Shown one piece after another: positions 19,401 through 27,252 of a stretch of 43,575 nt of DNA. Within the stretch, counting starts at the first letter, position 1; each line of letters begins with the position of its first letter. Under the pieces are notes generated by a model that saw nothing but the letters and a program-made list of their open reading frames with translations, made no database searches and was not told the DNA's origin. Source of the stretch: an uncultured Bacillota bacterium (GTDB lineage Bacteria; Bacillota; Clostridia; Christensenellales; UBA1242); NCBI GenBank assembly GCA_949289785.1, contig CASEOW010000044.1, positions 1 through 43,575 on the forward strand, in the 5' to 3' direction. A program made the position numbers and the translations under genes.

Positions 19401-19727
19401 ATGAAAAAATATTCAGATTATAAATATACATATAATGGTAAAGATTATTACAATTTTTGTATTTTACAATACGATGCGAAAGTAGTAGGACAAACATTTA
19501 AAAGTAATGGTAAAATTAAAAAAGGTGAAAATTTTAATGCATCAATAGTATACTCAGATGTAAAAATAGAAGGTTCCTTAGTTTTAGGTGGCGGTGTTAC
19601 TAATGCAGATTTTGTATTAAATGCTTGGATGATGCCTGGACAAAATCCTGCGATTAAACCAGGTCAATCTCATGAAGAGGCATTTAATAAAATAAGACAA
19701 CCAGAAAGAATATATAGTTTAAATTAA
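13470..19727 (+). CDS. Giant exported Ig-like (BIG2) repeat protein with C-terminal beta-helix
   Basis: The 2085-residue protein begins with a signal peptide or N-terminal anchor (residues 5-32). Roughly 19 or 20 bacterial Ig-like domains of about 85-90 residues follow, recognisable by repeated signatures such as NVDDVMHIDYTIYPQNATNK, VIWSSDNEDVATVD and 'G.V...G.G...I'. Around residues 1730-1915 the pattern changes to a right-handed parallel beta-helix (NVNFDNVTL, NVNFYNCIF, QVTFKGCVF), a fold often used for carbohydrate binding or cleavage. A further 170-residue domain of unknown type ends in RIYSLN. No C-terminal anchor or LPxTG is seen. It is coupled by a one-base overlap to the permease and lies 17 bases before the MBG protein. 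An AGGAG site (13453-13457) is 12 bases before the ATG. A role in adhesion or polysaccharide contact is inferred, not shown. Confidence 0.88.
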   Translation: MKKLLIFLMVALPIAIILVVNFTISVVIGDAFIAVERIVLSETSITANVDDVMHIDYTIYPQNATNKEVIWSSDNEDVATVDVNGNVTFVGFGEGHIIATSQDGNKRASMSYYVTDSKVHQVVITSPKTQIAIGESVQLVANVLPNEAINKAVTFASNDETIAKVSLNGLVYGLSEGIATITVTTEDGGFTDSINISVIKPVTSIVLDEEDVITSKSFYQINHTIYPSDATIQNVKYSIDDSLVASVNEFGMVTFLKAGTVNVTVITDDGNFKDTISITFTDGYAIDLILDEISLNLKVDDVYLINYQTIPQEIYNTDVEFYSQNEDIARVDTSGFIYAMGGGNTIIEVSIHKNKDEVITKQIYVYVEKDAEDIKIDNIIFTAEKEIRLNPSSLPNDSTNSKFFFHSYNENIAEVLEDGTVIFKVDYTTSVQIEIYANKDLSSVKKVITVIYTAGRANDYELKDNDIEVNYGDIINFNIEFYPQNTVIKDYEVFIVSTDNNGSNVIEILDDGRVKAVGGGSCVVEIKYQTYEGEILSKYCDIKVIRPSEDIRVDINLEMYQGQYVTAEERVMLNATVLPFDSTDKSLVWTCEDSNIGVILDNSIFIFNSTGVARLMVTNGNISKIVEIRYTASKPISAQVLANIDGVEQEIPQQIKVGQSFEIILKSVLPNNSTDKNFVIKITNQNTQNPGGKVLSVNGNTISGVAGGKATLLIYISTTITISKDIEVIQDVQSITTDLANTTTTENEITLSATVLPVDATDKTIRYEILSGSAYIEGDKLIFNSNGKVTIRAISNSNSEIYTDFVIEKIEKDAIVITKDDDIIKTYKGEVFYVDFSKFIDSEYTSTKIEIISSTANDILLIEDKNIRVNAIGNSSIKISIFNNKNEIYSKIIEFNVVSRVESIILKNDLDFYNGEYVTANSEITLDFEILPNDAEDKTLNYSIVESSNIAYLMGNKLYFLKEGFVTLEVCSQDGGVKEKFVIRYTDGKILKAQLNYEEELVLNEGEIIIIEVVKTIPKDANISKLFMEITGESNIVKISGNQIIALKGGQTTLSIEISDDITKIINISVIKKVTDIVIKENILTSKTEFIINPKVLPTNATYPNLTYTLQKTEIATIDGNVIKFKSAGSVVVLIETQDGSNICKEITITSTMGSLSDIVLNSNNVTINKNDTYSITINNVYPSDISSYEIEYEIISQNAVDGSDNNVIKLENNLVKALYGGTCVVRVWGIVDGVRSCYSDCEINVITHVENISIEFDHELQLYQNSFVTGQQVLNFKINLNPTDATIKDYTYTISNLDVAYIENNQIIFKKTGIVVITFISSDKTNGEKSVSYNFNYTSSNLIEAVVDKSAFENNVLVLEKGEVFKFNFSYLLPQDNNNLTISTENVKEDRLDESQSVIELNSGVFYANAGGTYTFTLKVNNLTLGQYTFIVRSYAEEIVIDGDFIEEDGIKTAYISSSSYSIQAKSYPSDTFQTELLYKSSDTNIAEVNSLGIVTFKKYGLVTITITVKDKSSVSQQLNIEYTNELRGLSFGEISNTMYNVGDNVDFVIIPSPSTATDFEYDIILSDYEIATHIIKSDGTHRIIGNKEGNVVITAKVKNSDIETSITLTFVTKISSIELELDSINDVMGLGGYRQFGDRFLQFNEQTNTFDIVNTYQMNFNIKPSNASANMLVWSSSNERIASVDENGVVTFHGYYGKVTITVKAKSTMEGQLVASDSYTFNIVKGINIFGPNDSTSTTQYNNQFDFAVEYLRSLHIDQNQYAIVLHDDILFNPNISNYVFYDICGNGYSICFYDVNSNERLVISKSNVNFDNVTLKGTYFDSNAKLSDLRNTGKIVVVRRGTNVNFYNCIFENAENLVDVISAQVTFKGCVFRNSYSAGLMISRELNYSKVSDVYVKDSIFANSLLCGILFNIDGSTQLEGYENNLTLDGEIRFYNWITLDELEQGLMSDLEEILSQFGLGGIAKDIAKQFKDIMKKYSDYKYTYNGKDYYNFCILQYDAKVVGQTFKSNGKIKKGENFNASIVYSDVKIEGSLVLGGGVTNADFVLNAWMMPGQNPAIKPGQSHEEAFNKIRQPERIYSLN

Positions 19728-19744
19728 ATAAAAAAGGAGGGAAT

Positions 19745-22700
19745 ATGAAAAATAAAAAATATTTATTGACATTATTACTATTTTGTATATGTTTTATATT
19801 TTTAGTCCCTTCTTTTTCTACTAATTTTAACTCATCAGCAATTATTAATATTTCAGGTAATAGATTCGTTCTTACTGGATTAGTAGGCAACGAACCTCAA
19901 CATTATTTCACTATTGATGATAGCAATACGTTATATAACATTGAAATCTTTGATAATGACCAAACACACTATTCTTTAAAACAAGGGGATAATAATGTTG
20001 GAGCAAAATCTAGTGGAAGTGCCGAAATTTTGCCAACTAGTGATATGACTGCATTAATAAATAAAGGTATTGTTTATTTTGAAGCATCAATGGTTGTTAC
20101 TTCTAAAAAAGATAATCTCCAATCAAATATAATGCTTAAAATTAATTACGACAACGATAAAGAAATTTCTGTAAATTCTAATAATTCTAAAGGACAAACT
20201 TCAACGCTTACTACAGGACTTATTCAGCTTACACAAGGAACAAAAATTACATATTCTTTTCAAACATTAGAAGAAAACACAAAAAACGATAAAAGTGATT
20301 TTATTATTGATATGCCATGTATAAAATTTTATACTCAAATTGAATCAGTAACTTTAAATATGGAAGAAAATATAACAATTAATTCAGGAGAATATTTGCC
20401 TATAAATGCTTACAATGAAGTTACAAATGTTACTGGCGTTGAGGGAAATTTTATTAATTATTCAAAGGTTAATCATAAAATAAATTATAATTTTGTCTCA
20501 GGTGGAGAATATGTAACTGTTATTGGAGATAAAATTTATATAGATCCTTCAACTCCAGAAGGAACTAATATTAAGTTTAATGTTTATTCCAAAAAGAATT
20601 CTTATAATAGTGAAGAGTATGTTTATAGTGATAATTACGTAAACATTACTGTTCGAACAGAAAAAGTTGCACTAAATATTTTAACCGATTTTGAGAATCC
20701 TGGAACTATTACAGGTAGTGGTATATATGATCAAGGTGAAAAAGTAACTTTAACAGCAAGTACAAATTCAGGTTATGAATTTATTGGATGGCAAGTCAAT
20801 GGTGAAATAGTATCTACTAAAAATAGATATATAATAGAAGCTAAGTTTAATGATGAAATTTATGCTAAATATAAAAAGTTAATAAAAATTTCTTCAATTT
20901 CTACTATTGACAAAGTTTATGATGGAACTACTTCAGTTGATAAAAATAATCTTCTTGTTTATTTTGATGGTGTTGAAAATGGACATGAAGTCAAACTAGA
21001 AGGCATAGAAAGTGTTAATTTTTCTACAAAAAATGCTGGCGTAAATTTGCCTATCTCAATTAAAATAAATGAAAGTGGTATATCTTTATCTGGAGAAAAT
21101 AGTGATATTTATAAACTTTCAAATTATACACTTCCTATAGCCTACGGAAATATACTTCCTAGGGTAGTGATAGTTAAGGCAAACGACACATATAAGCAAT
21201 ATGGACAAGTAGACCCTACTATAAATATGGAGGTTGAAAATTTAATTTCTAGTGATAAATTAACTGGCTCTTTAACTAGGGAAGAAGGGGAAAGTGTTGG
21301 TGAATATAAAATATATCAAGGGAATTTAGGTAGCAATGATATTAATTATCAAGTCAATTTTATTGAAACTGAATCAAAATTTTATATAACTCAAAGAGAA
21401 GTAACACTAAAAAATATTATTGTTGAAGAAAAAACTTATGATAAAACTGTTAAAGCAGAAGTCAATGCTGAGTTAACAAATGTATTAGAAAATGAAAAAG
21501 TATATGCAAAAATTGATGCTGAATTTAATACTGCAAATGTTGGCTATAACCAAGTAATTATTACTAATGTACAACTTTTTGGAGAGAATGCAAATAACTA
21601 TGTGTATGTAGATTACCAACAAGATATATATGGTCAAATTAATCAGGCGTCTCTTCAAATAAAGGTTCCTGATATAACTATTACTTATGGTGATGAATTT
21701 AATATAAATATTGAGCAATGTGAAATTAATGGTCTTTACGATGGAGATTTACTTCTGGGACAATTTGAAATGAATGGCAAAGATGCAAATTTAGAAGGGT
21801 ATGACATTGGTATTGGAAGTATATCTAATTCTAACTATAAAATTGATAGTTTTGAAGCTGGGAAATGTGTGATTTTGCCAAAAAATATTAATGTATGGGC
21901 AGATAGTGTAGAAAAGGATTATGGAGATGAAGATCCTACTTTAACATTTATAAACTCAAAATTGGAATATGATGATATTTTGCAAGGTTCACTATCAAGA
22001 CAAAAAGGTGAAGATTGTGGTTATTATGAAATATTTATAGGTTCTTTAAGTGAATTAAATCCTAATTATAATATAAATTTTATCTCAAATAATTTAATTA
22101 TTAATAAAAGAGAAATTAATGTAATAGTAGAATTCTTAAATAAGGAATATGACGGAAATAAAAATGTATCATTTGAAGTAAGTTATGATAATAATATAAA
22201 AAATGAAGAATTTGATTTTACTATAAATTCAGTATTAGATAATTTTAATTGTGGAATTGCTAATGTAATTTTTGATAGATATGAAGTAATAACTAACAAC
22301 ACTAATTATATTTTTAAATATGAATTCAAAAATAGTCAAATTGAAATTTTAAGAAAACAAGTTAATATTTTGATAGAAAATCAAAGCAAAGTTTATGGAG
22401 ACTATGATCCTGAAATTAAGTTTTCTATAATGGGAATAGTTAACGATGATGTAATAAATGGTAATTTAACAAGAGAAGCTGGAGAAGATAAAGGAATTTA
22501 TTATTATACAACCGGAACAATAACTGATGAAAATAATCCAAATTATCATATTGTTTTATCAAATTCTTATCTTGAGATATTACCTAAAGAAATTTTAGTA
22601 ACAATAGAAGGAACAGAAAAGACATATGGAGACAAAGACCCAGATTTTTCAGCTAAACCTTTGAATGAAGACGATTTTGTTTATCCAGATAAAAGTGAAG

Positions 22701-24964
22701 AAGTTCTTAGTGGAACTATTTCTAGACAATTAGGTGAAAGTGCAGGAATTTACAAATTTGATATTTCAAATCTTTGTAAAAACGAAAATTATAAACTTGT
22801 TTTAGATAATGATTGTCAATTTTTAATTTTAAGAAGAAATGTAACAGTTACTATTGAAGATTCAACTAAAACTTATGGAGACGATGATCCAGAATATATT
22901 TATAGTGTTTCAAATTTATTTGGTGATGATGTTTTAATTGTAAATATTGGTAGGGATTATGGTGAAGATGTAGGCTCTTATGAACTTTATTGTAAAACTT
23001 TAAGCGATGATAGATATATTATAGAAACAGTGGTAAGAGGAAATTTAACTATAGTTCCTAGACCTATTACTATAAAAGCAGAACAAAAAATTAAAATTTA
23101 TGGAGATAAAGACCCGACTTTATCTGTAATTGTTACAAATGGAAGACTTGTTGATGATCTTACACAAATCTCTCAAGGAGCACTTGCAAGAGAAGAGGGA
23201 GAGAATGTAGGTACATATAATATAACAATAGGAAATTTCTCGTTGGGTAAAAATTATGATGTAACTTTTGAAAGTGGTCAATTTACAATAATGAAATCTG
23301 ATATAACCATAAGTGCTAATTATTCTTCTAAACAATATGGAGATGACGATCCAGTTTTAACTTATCAAATAACTAAAGGTAGTCTTAAATTTAATGATAA
23401 TTTTCAAGGAAAATTGTCTAGAGTTCAGGGTGAAGAATTGGGAGAATATTTGATAGAAATAGGTTCTTTACAATTAAACTCTAATTATAATCTAACTTAT
23501 ATTTTCAATACATTTAAAATTGAAAAAAGAACAATTGAAATTGTTCCTACAGTTTTAAGTAAGACATATGGAGATGAAGACCCAGATATAGAGTATAAAA
23601 TTATTGGTTCAATTGTATTTGATGATGAAAGCGAATTTGTTGGAGAAGTTTATAGAGAAAAGGATAAAGATGATATAGAACCTGTTGGTAAATATAAAAT
23701 TTATTGTTCTTTATATCATGAAAATTATAATATTGTTTTTAAAAATTATTATTTTGAAATTTTGCCACGACAAATAACTATTATTGCAGATGATAAATCT
23801 ATAAATTATGGAGATTTACTTGAGCCAGAGTTAACTTATTCAATAGAGGGCGAAATACTTGAAATTGATAGAGATAAATTAACCGGTGAGATTTACAGAA
23901 CTCCAGGAAATAACTCAGGAAAATATTATATATTGAGCAGTTTAAATCTCGGCAAAAATTATGATATTATTTTTATAAAAGGAATATTTACAATTAATCC
24001 TTTAAATTTAGTTATTGAGTGTGTTAACTATGAGAAGGTATATGGTCAAGTAGATCCTAAATTTTCTTATAATATAATAGAAGGAAATCTTTTAGGTGAT
24101 GATAAATTAAGTGGTGGCATTACTCGTGAACAAGGTGAGGATGTTGGTATGTATAAACTAGTTTCAAATTTAAGAAATAATAATTATAACATATCAATTA
24201 ATGAAGCATATTTAAGTATTTTGCCAAAAGATGTTTATTTAGTTACTAGTATTTATGATAAAACTTATGATGGAACTAAGGTAGCATATTTAAAAAATCC
24301 TTATGTAACTGGACTTTTAGATAAAAATGTATCTCTTGAATATGACAGAGAAAATTGTGCTAGATTTGAAACATCAGAAGTTGGCAACAAAATAAAAGTT
24401 TATTTATATGATATTTCACTTTCAGGAGATAAAGCAGGAAATTATAATATTATATTACCAACAGATATTTATGCTAATATAGCAGAAAGAGAAATTAGTG
24501 TGGGTTCAGTAACTATATCTAGTCCTGAAACAGCTGTTCTTTACAAAGGTTATAAACTTGAATATAGTAATAAAGATATAAGCAATAATGATATAAAAAT
24601 TAAATCACATAAATCTCTTGCATCTTATGATATAAAACTTAGCGAAAGTTCAGGTTTAATAGATATCAACACAACTGTTACTATTTCAATACAATTAGAT
24701 AAAAATATTTATTCTAACAATAATTTATATGTTTATAAAATAAATGAAGAAGGTGATTATCAACTTGTATCTAGTTATAAAGAAGATGGAATGTTGGTTA
24801 TTATCACAGATGAATTAGGAGAATTTATAATTGTTACAGATAATGATGATTGGATAAACATTGGAATGTTTATCAGTATAGGTTTATTATTAATTTTATT
24901 TATTTTCTTTATAACAAGATATATAATTAAAAATAAGAAGTTGAATAAATATAAAAATAATTAA
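19745..24964 (+). CDS. Giant MBG/YDG-repeat surface protein with C-terminal membrane anchor
   Basis: The 1739-residue protein has an N-terminal signal peptide (about 5-24), a beta-rich region, an InlB-type repeat at about 306-378 (GYEFIGWQVNG), YDG domains (KVYDGTTSV, KTYDKTVKA, KEYDGNKNV, KTYDGTKVA) and about eleven tandem MBG domains between residues 475 and 1500. Each MBG unit of about 78 residues carries a K-x-YGD-x-DP start, then an R-x-x-GE-x-x-G-x-Y middle and an NY-x-I-x-F end. A transmembrane helix spans about 1705-1728, followed by a basic tail KNKKLNKYKNN. There is no LPxTG motif. AGGAGG at 19735-19740 makes a strong ribosome site. Such repeats form extended surface stalks; ligand and role are unknown. 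It is the last gene of the unit, before a strong terminator. Confidence 0.9.
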   Translation: MKNKKYLLTLLLFCICFIFLVPSFSTNFNSSAIINISGNRFVLTGLVGNEPQHYFTIDDSNTLYNIEIFDNDQTHYSLKQGDNNVGAKSSGSAEILPTSDMTALINKGIVYFEASMVVTSKKDNLQSNIMLKINYDNDKEISVNSNNSKGQTSTLTTGLIQLTQGTKITYSFQTLEENTKNDKSDFIIDMPCIKFYTQIESVTLNMEENITINSGEYLPINAYNEVTNVTGVEGNFINYSKVNHKINYNFVSGGEYVTVIGDKIYIDPSTPEGTNIKFNVYSKKNSYNSEEYVYSDNYVNITVRTEKVALNILTDFENPGTITGSGIYDQGEKVTLTASTNSGYEFIGWQVNGEIVSTKNRYIIEAKFNDEIYAKYKKLIKISSISTIDKVYDGTTSVDKNNLLVYFDGVENGHEVKLEGIESVNFSTKNAGVNLPISIKINESGISLSGENSDIYKLSNYTLPIAYGNILPRVVIVKANDTYKQYGQVDPTINMEVENLISSDKLTGSLTREEGESVGEYKIYQGNLGSNDINYQVNFIETESKFYITQREVTLKNIIVEEKTYDKTVKAEVNAELTNVLENEKVYAKIDAEFNTANVGYNQVIITNVQLFGENANNYVYVDYQQDIYGQINQASLQIKVPDITITYGDEFNINIEQCEINGLYDGDLLLGQFEMNGKDANLEGYDIGIGSISNSNYKIDSFEAGKCVILPKNINVWADSVEKDYGDEDPTLTFINSKLEYDDILQGSLSRQKGEDCGYYEIFIGSLSELNPNYNINFISNNLIINKREINVIVEFLNKEYDGNKNVSFEVSYDNNIKNEEFDFTINSVLDNFNCGIANVIFDRYEVITNNTNYIFKYEFKNSQIEILRKQVNILIENQSKVYGDYDPEIKFSIMGIVNDDVINGNLTREAGEDKGIYYYTTGTITDENNPNYHIVLSNSYLEILPKEILVTIEGTEKTYGDKDPDFSAKPLNEDDFVYPDKSEEVLSGTISRQLGESAGIYKFDISNLCKNENYKLVLDNDCQFLILRRNVTVTIEDSTKTYGDDDPEYIYSVSNLFGDDVLIVNIGRDYGEDVGSYELYCKTLSDDRYIIETVVRGNLTIVPRPITIKAEQKIKIYGDKDPTLSVIVTNGRLVDDLTQISQGALAREEGENVGTYNITIGNFSLGKNYDVTFESGQFTIMKSDITISANYSSKQYGDDDPVLTYQITKGSLKFNDNFQGKLSRVQGEELGEYLIEIGSLQLNSNYNLTYIFNTFKIEKRTIEIVPTVLSKTYGDEDPDIEYKIIGSIVFDDESEFVGEVYREKDKDDIEPVGKYKIYCSLYHENYNIVFKNYYFEILPRQITIIADDKSINYGDLLEPELTYSIEGEILEIDRDKLTGEIYRTPGNNSGKYYILSSLNLGKNYDIIFIKGIFTINPLNLVIECVNYEKVYGQVDPKFSYNIIEGNLLGDDKLSGGITREQGEDVGMYKLVSNLRNNNYNISINEAYLSILPKDVYLVTSIYDKTYDGTKVAYLKNPYVTGLLDKNVSLEYDRENCARFETSEVGNKIKVYLYDISLSGDKAGNYNIILPTDIYANIAEREISVGSVTISSPETAVLYKGYKLEYSNKDISNNDIKIKSHKSLASYDIKLSESSGLIDINTTVTISIQLDKNIYSNNNLYVYKINEEGDYQLVSSYKEDGMLVIITDELGEFIIVTDNDDWINIGMFISIGLLLILFIFFITRYIIKNKKLNKYKNN

Positions 24965-24971
24965 CAAAATA

Positions 24972-25000
24972 AAAAAATTCCGCAATAAACGGAATTTTTT
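24972..25000. terminator. Bidirectional terminator after the ABC/surface protein unit
   Basis: AAAAAATTCCG and CGGAATTTTTT pair around a seven-base loop. It serves both this unit and the convergent gene at 25015. Confidence 0.9.
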
Positions 25001-25014
25001 TTAATTTACATTTT

Positions 25015-26247
25015 TTAAAATAATATTAAATCATCTTCTAAGCTTAACATTTTATAATTAGCATTATTAATTGCTTGTGATTTATTATTAGTGATATTTT
25101 TCTTATTAAAATTATTAAAAATGTTTAAAATATTATCTAGATTTTTATTTGATATTAAATTAATTTTTTCAAAATATGAAGTTTGACCAGAGGGTAAAGA
25201 AGGAAGAGATATTTGGGCAAGTTCTTTATAAAAAGTTTCAAGTGGGTCAAGTTCATAATTATCAATGTTTTGAGCTAAACCGCTATAAAGTTCAACTTTT
25301 ACACCATCTTCATTTTTAACATATATTGGAATATTGTATAGTAAATCTCCAATTTGATTATATGAATAGTAATAATCTCCTATTTCTCCGTTTACACCGA
25401 GTTTAGTAAGTATTTGATTTTTTATTTCGTCTTCTGATGTTGTAAAATCAGTAGAAGATGCTGTTGAATTTGAATATAATTCTTTACAATTATCAATAGC
25501 ACATTCACTATTAAGATAAATTATAAAATCACTTAAAATATTTTTATCTATTTCGTCAGATTCGTATAAGAATTCATTACCGGTAAAATATGATAATTGA
25601 TATGATTTTTCATTAGATGAAAATAGAATAGAAATCATATATTTATCATATTTATTTTCAGGATTTGTCTCATCAAATCCAATACAATCATTTGATGGGA
25701 GTTGAGTTATTAATCTTATTTCATCTATCGAAGATATTGACTGATTTAATTTTTTATTTGCATCTTCTAGAATTTTATTATTTAAACTATTAGTTAAAAG
25801 CTTTATTTCTTCATCTGTTGTCGGGTCTACTACTATTTGGCCATTGTCATCATAAATTATGTCATTATCATTATTTTCTATTATTTGCTCTGGTGAAAAA
25901 TTTTCCTGCTTTCCTTGATTTTGATTTTTATAATATGCAATTATATTGTTAATCAAAAATGCAGAACCTACAACTATTACCACTATACTACCTATAGCAA
26001 TTAATGCCTTTTTAGGTTTAGATAGTTTTAATTTTTTCTTGATTTTTAAGTTTTTTTGGTCCGAAGTTTCACTACCATCTATTAATATAAATTCGTCATT
26101 ATTATTTGATTTATCTAAATTTGCTGAATTATGTTCTACTATTTTTTCGAACTCAAATTCTTCTATTTTATTTTGATTTAAAAATTGAGACGAATCAATC
26201 GTCTCTTGATTTTTTTTAAGTTTTTCTTGTTTATTTGTATTAACCAT
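25015..26247 (-). CDS. Single-pass membrane protein of unknown function
   Basis: The function of this 410-residue protein is not recognised. The first 65 residues are polar and acidic, a basic patch (KIKKKLKLSKPKK) follows, and one transmembrane helix spans about 80-104. The remaining 300 residues would lie outside the cell and are rich in Asn, Asp and Ile, with two segments that look like alpha/beta folds (ISILFSSNEKSYQLSYF; DYYYSYNQIGDLLYNIPIYV). By orientation it resembles anti-sigma-factor-like or sensor proteins with a cytoplasmic N-terminus, but no such domain can be named. The ribosome site is weak (GTAGGTT). The gene has its own promoter and is convergent with the surface protein unit. 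Confidence 0.7.
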   Translation of the reverse strand: MVNTNKQEKLKKNQETIDSSQFLNQNKIEEFEFEKIVEHNSANLDKSNNNDEFILIDGSETSDQKNLKIKKKLKLSKPKKALIAIGSIVVIVVGSAFLINNIIAYYKNQNQGKQENFSPEQIIENNDNDIIYDDNGQIVVDPTTDEEIKLLTNSLNNKILEDANKKLNQSISSIDEIRLITQLPSNDCIGFDETNPENKYDKYMISILFSSNEKSYQLSYFTGNEFLYESDEIDKNILSDFIIYLNSECAIDNCKELYSNSTASSTDFTTSEDEIKNQILTKLGVNGEIGDYYYSYNQIGDLLYNIPIYVKNEDGVKVELYSGLAQNIDNYELDPLETFYKELAQISLPSLPSGQTSYFEKINLISNKNLDNILNIFNNFNKKNITNNKSQAINNANYKMLSLEDDLILF

Positions 26248-26305
26248 TTTAACCTACTTTACAAAAACTAACTTTGAAATTATTTTAATTTTATTAATTA
26301 CTAAT

Positions 26306-26334
26306 ATAATACTATTTTTAAGCGTAAAAGTCAA
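26306..26334 (-). promoter_or_regulatory. Predicted promoter of the 25015-26247 gene
   Basis: On the minus strand TTGACT (26329-26334) and TATTAT (26306-26311) are spaced by 17 bases. The leader is about 50 bases. Confidence 0.65.
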
Positions 26335-26356
26335 TACTAGTTACAGGATAGAATTA

Positions 26357-27241
26357 TTACAATTCAATTTTAATGTCATAATTTGCAAGTTTGTTGTCTG
26401 CTTTTTTAAAATATTTTTTATAAGAGTTTTTGCAATAATTTTTATGAGTAGTATTTTCTTCATTTTCTGGTTTAGTAAAATGGTATGGACCATTTACTTT
26501 CCATTTTTCAAACATTCCTATATTAATAGCATTTGTTGGGCAAAAGAAAGAACATCTCATACACATAATGCAATTTTTCCCAAACTTAATTTTCCCGTCT
26601 TCAATAGTGATATTACCTGTAGGGCAAGTTCTAACACATCTCATACATTTTATACATTTATCATTTATTTTATAATGTTTACTATTGATTTTTCCTGCAA
26701 TAAATTCAATTCTAAAAATCCATGCTAAAAAACTTCCCATAAAAAATTTACTTAGTTTTACAGGCTTTTTATCTATTATTTCTTGACAATCAATAGGAAT
26801 AAGCATAGATGCATATTTCCACATTTTATATGCCATATAATCTGAATGTCTGAAAATTATATTATAAGGCATACAGTAATGATATTCATTTGTGAGAATT
26901 AAGTTTTTCTTTTTTAATATTTTTTTCAATTTTATAGAAGAAATATTGTTAAGTTTCAAAGGTTCGCCTGAAGTTTTTATAATAAAATAATTTTTTTTGC
27001 TTTTACATTTTTGCAATTTTTTTGCAAATTCAAGAACAATTTTAGGCGCATTAAATGCATGGATTGGATAACCAAAACCAATAAAATCATACTCTTCTAC
27101 ATTAATTTTTTTAATATTGTCAATATGTTCTATTCTTTCAAGCTGACATTCAATATTTTGATCTTCAAAATATTTTTGATAATTCTTAGCAACTTTTTCT
27201 GTGTTTCCTGTTCCAGAGAAGTAATATATAATTGTTTTCAT
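26357..27241 (-). CDS. EFR1-type flavodoxin/ferredoxin fusion protein
   Basis: This 294-residue redox protein joins an N-terminal flavodoxin-like domain (FMN phosphate loop SGTGNT at 9-14) to a C-terminal ferredoxin domain with two [4Fe-4S] clusters. The cluster cysteines are 196, 199, 202 and 206 (CIKCMRCVRTCP) and 224, 227, 230 and 234 (CIMCMRCSFFCP). Proteins of this layout are annotated as EFR1-family ferredoxins in Clostridia; they are thought to pass low-potential electrons in anaerobic metabolism, but partners are seldom known. The gene starts 11 bases after the SDR reductase gene, so the two are very likely co-transcribed and might form one redox pathway. Confidence 0.9.
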   Translation of the reverse strand: MKTIIYYFSGTGNTEKVAKNYQKYFEDQNIECQLERIEHIDNIKKINVEEYDFIGFGYPIHAFNAPKIVLEFAKKLQKCKSKKNYFIIKTSGEPLKLNNISSIKLKKILKKKNLILTNEYHYCMPYNIIFRHSDYMAYKMWKYASMLIPIDCQEIIDKKPVKLSKFFMGSFLAWIFRIEFIAGKINSKHYKINDKCIKCMRCVRTCPTGNITIEDGKIKFGKNCIMCMRCSFFCPTNAINIGMFEKWKVNGPYHFTKPENEENTTHKNYCKNSYKKYFKKADNKLANYDIKIEL

Positions 27242-27252
27242 ATTTATCCTTT

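Noticed and set aside
1484..24964. Genomic island or phage origin for the giant surface genes
   Set aside because: Base composition and ribosome sites match the neighbours, and no integrase, transposase, flanking direct repeat or tRNA junction is seen next to them.
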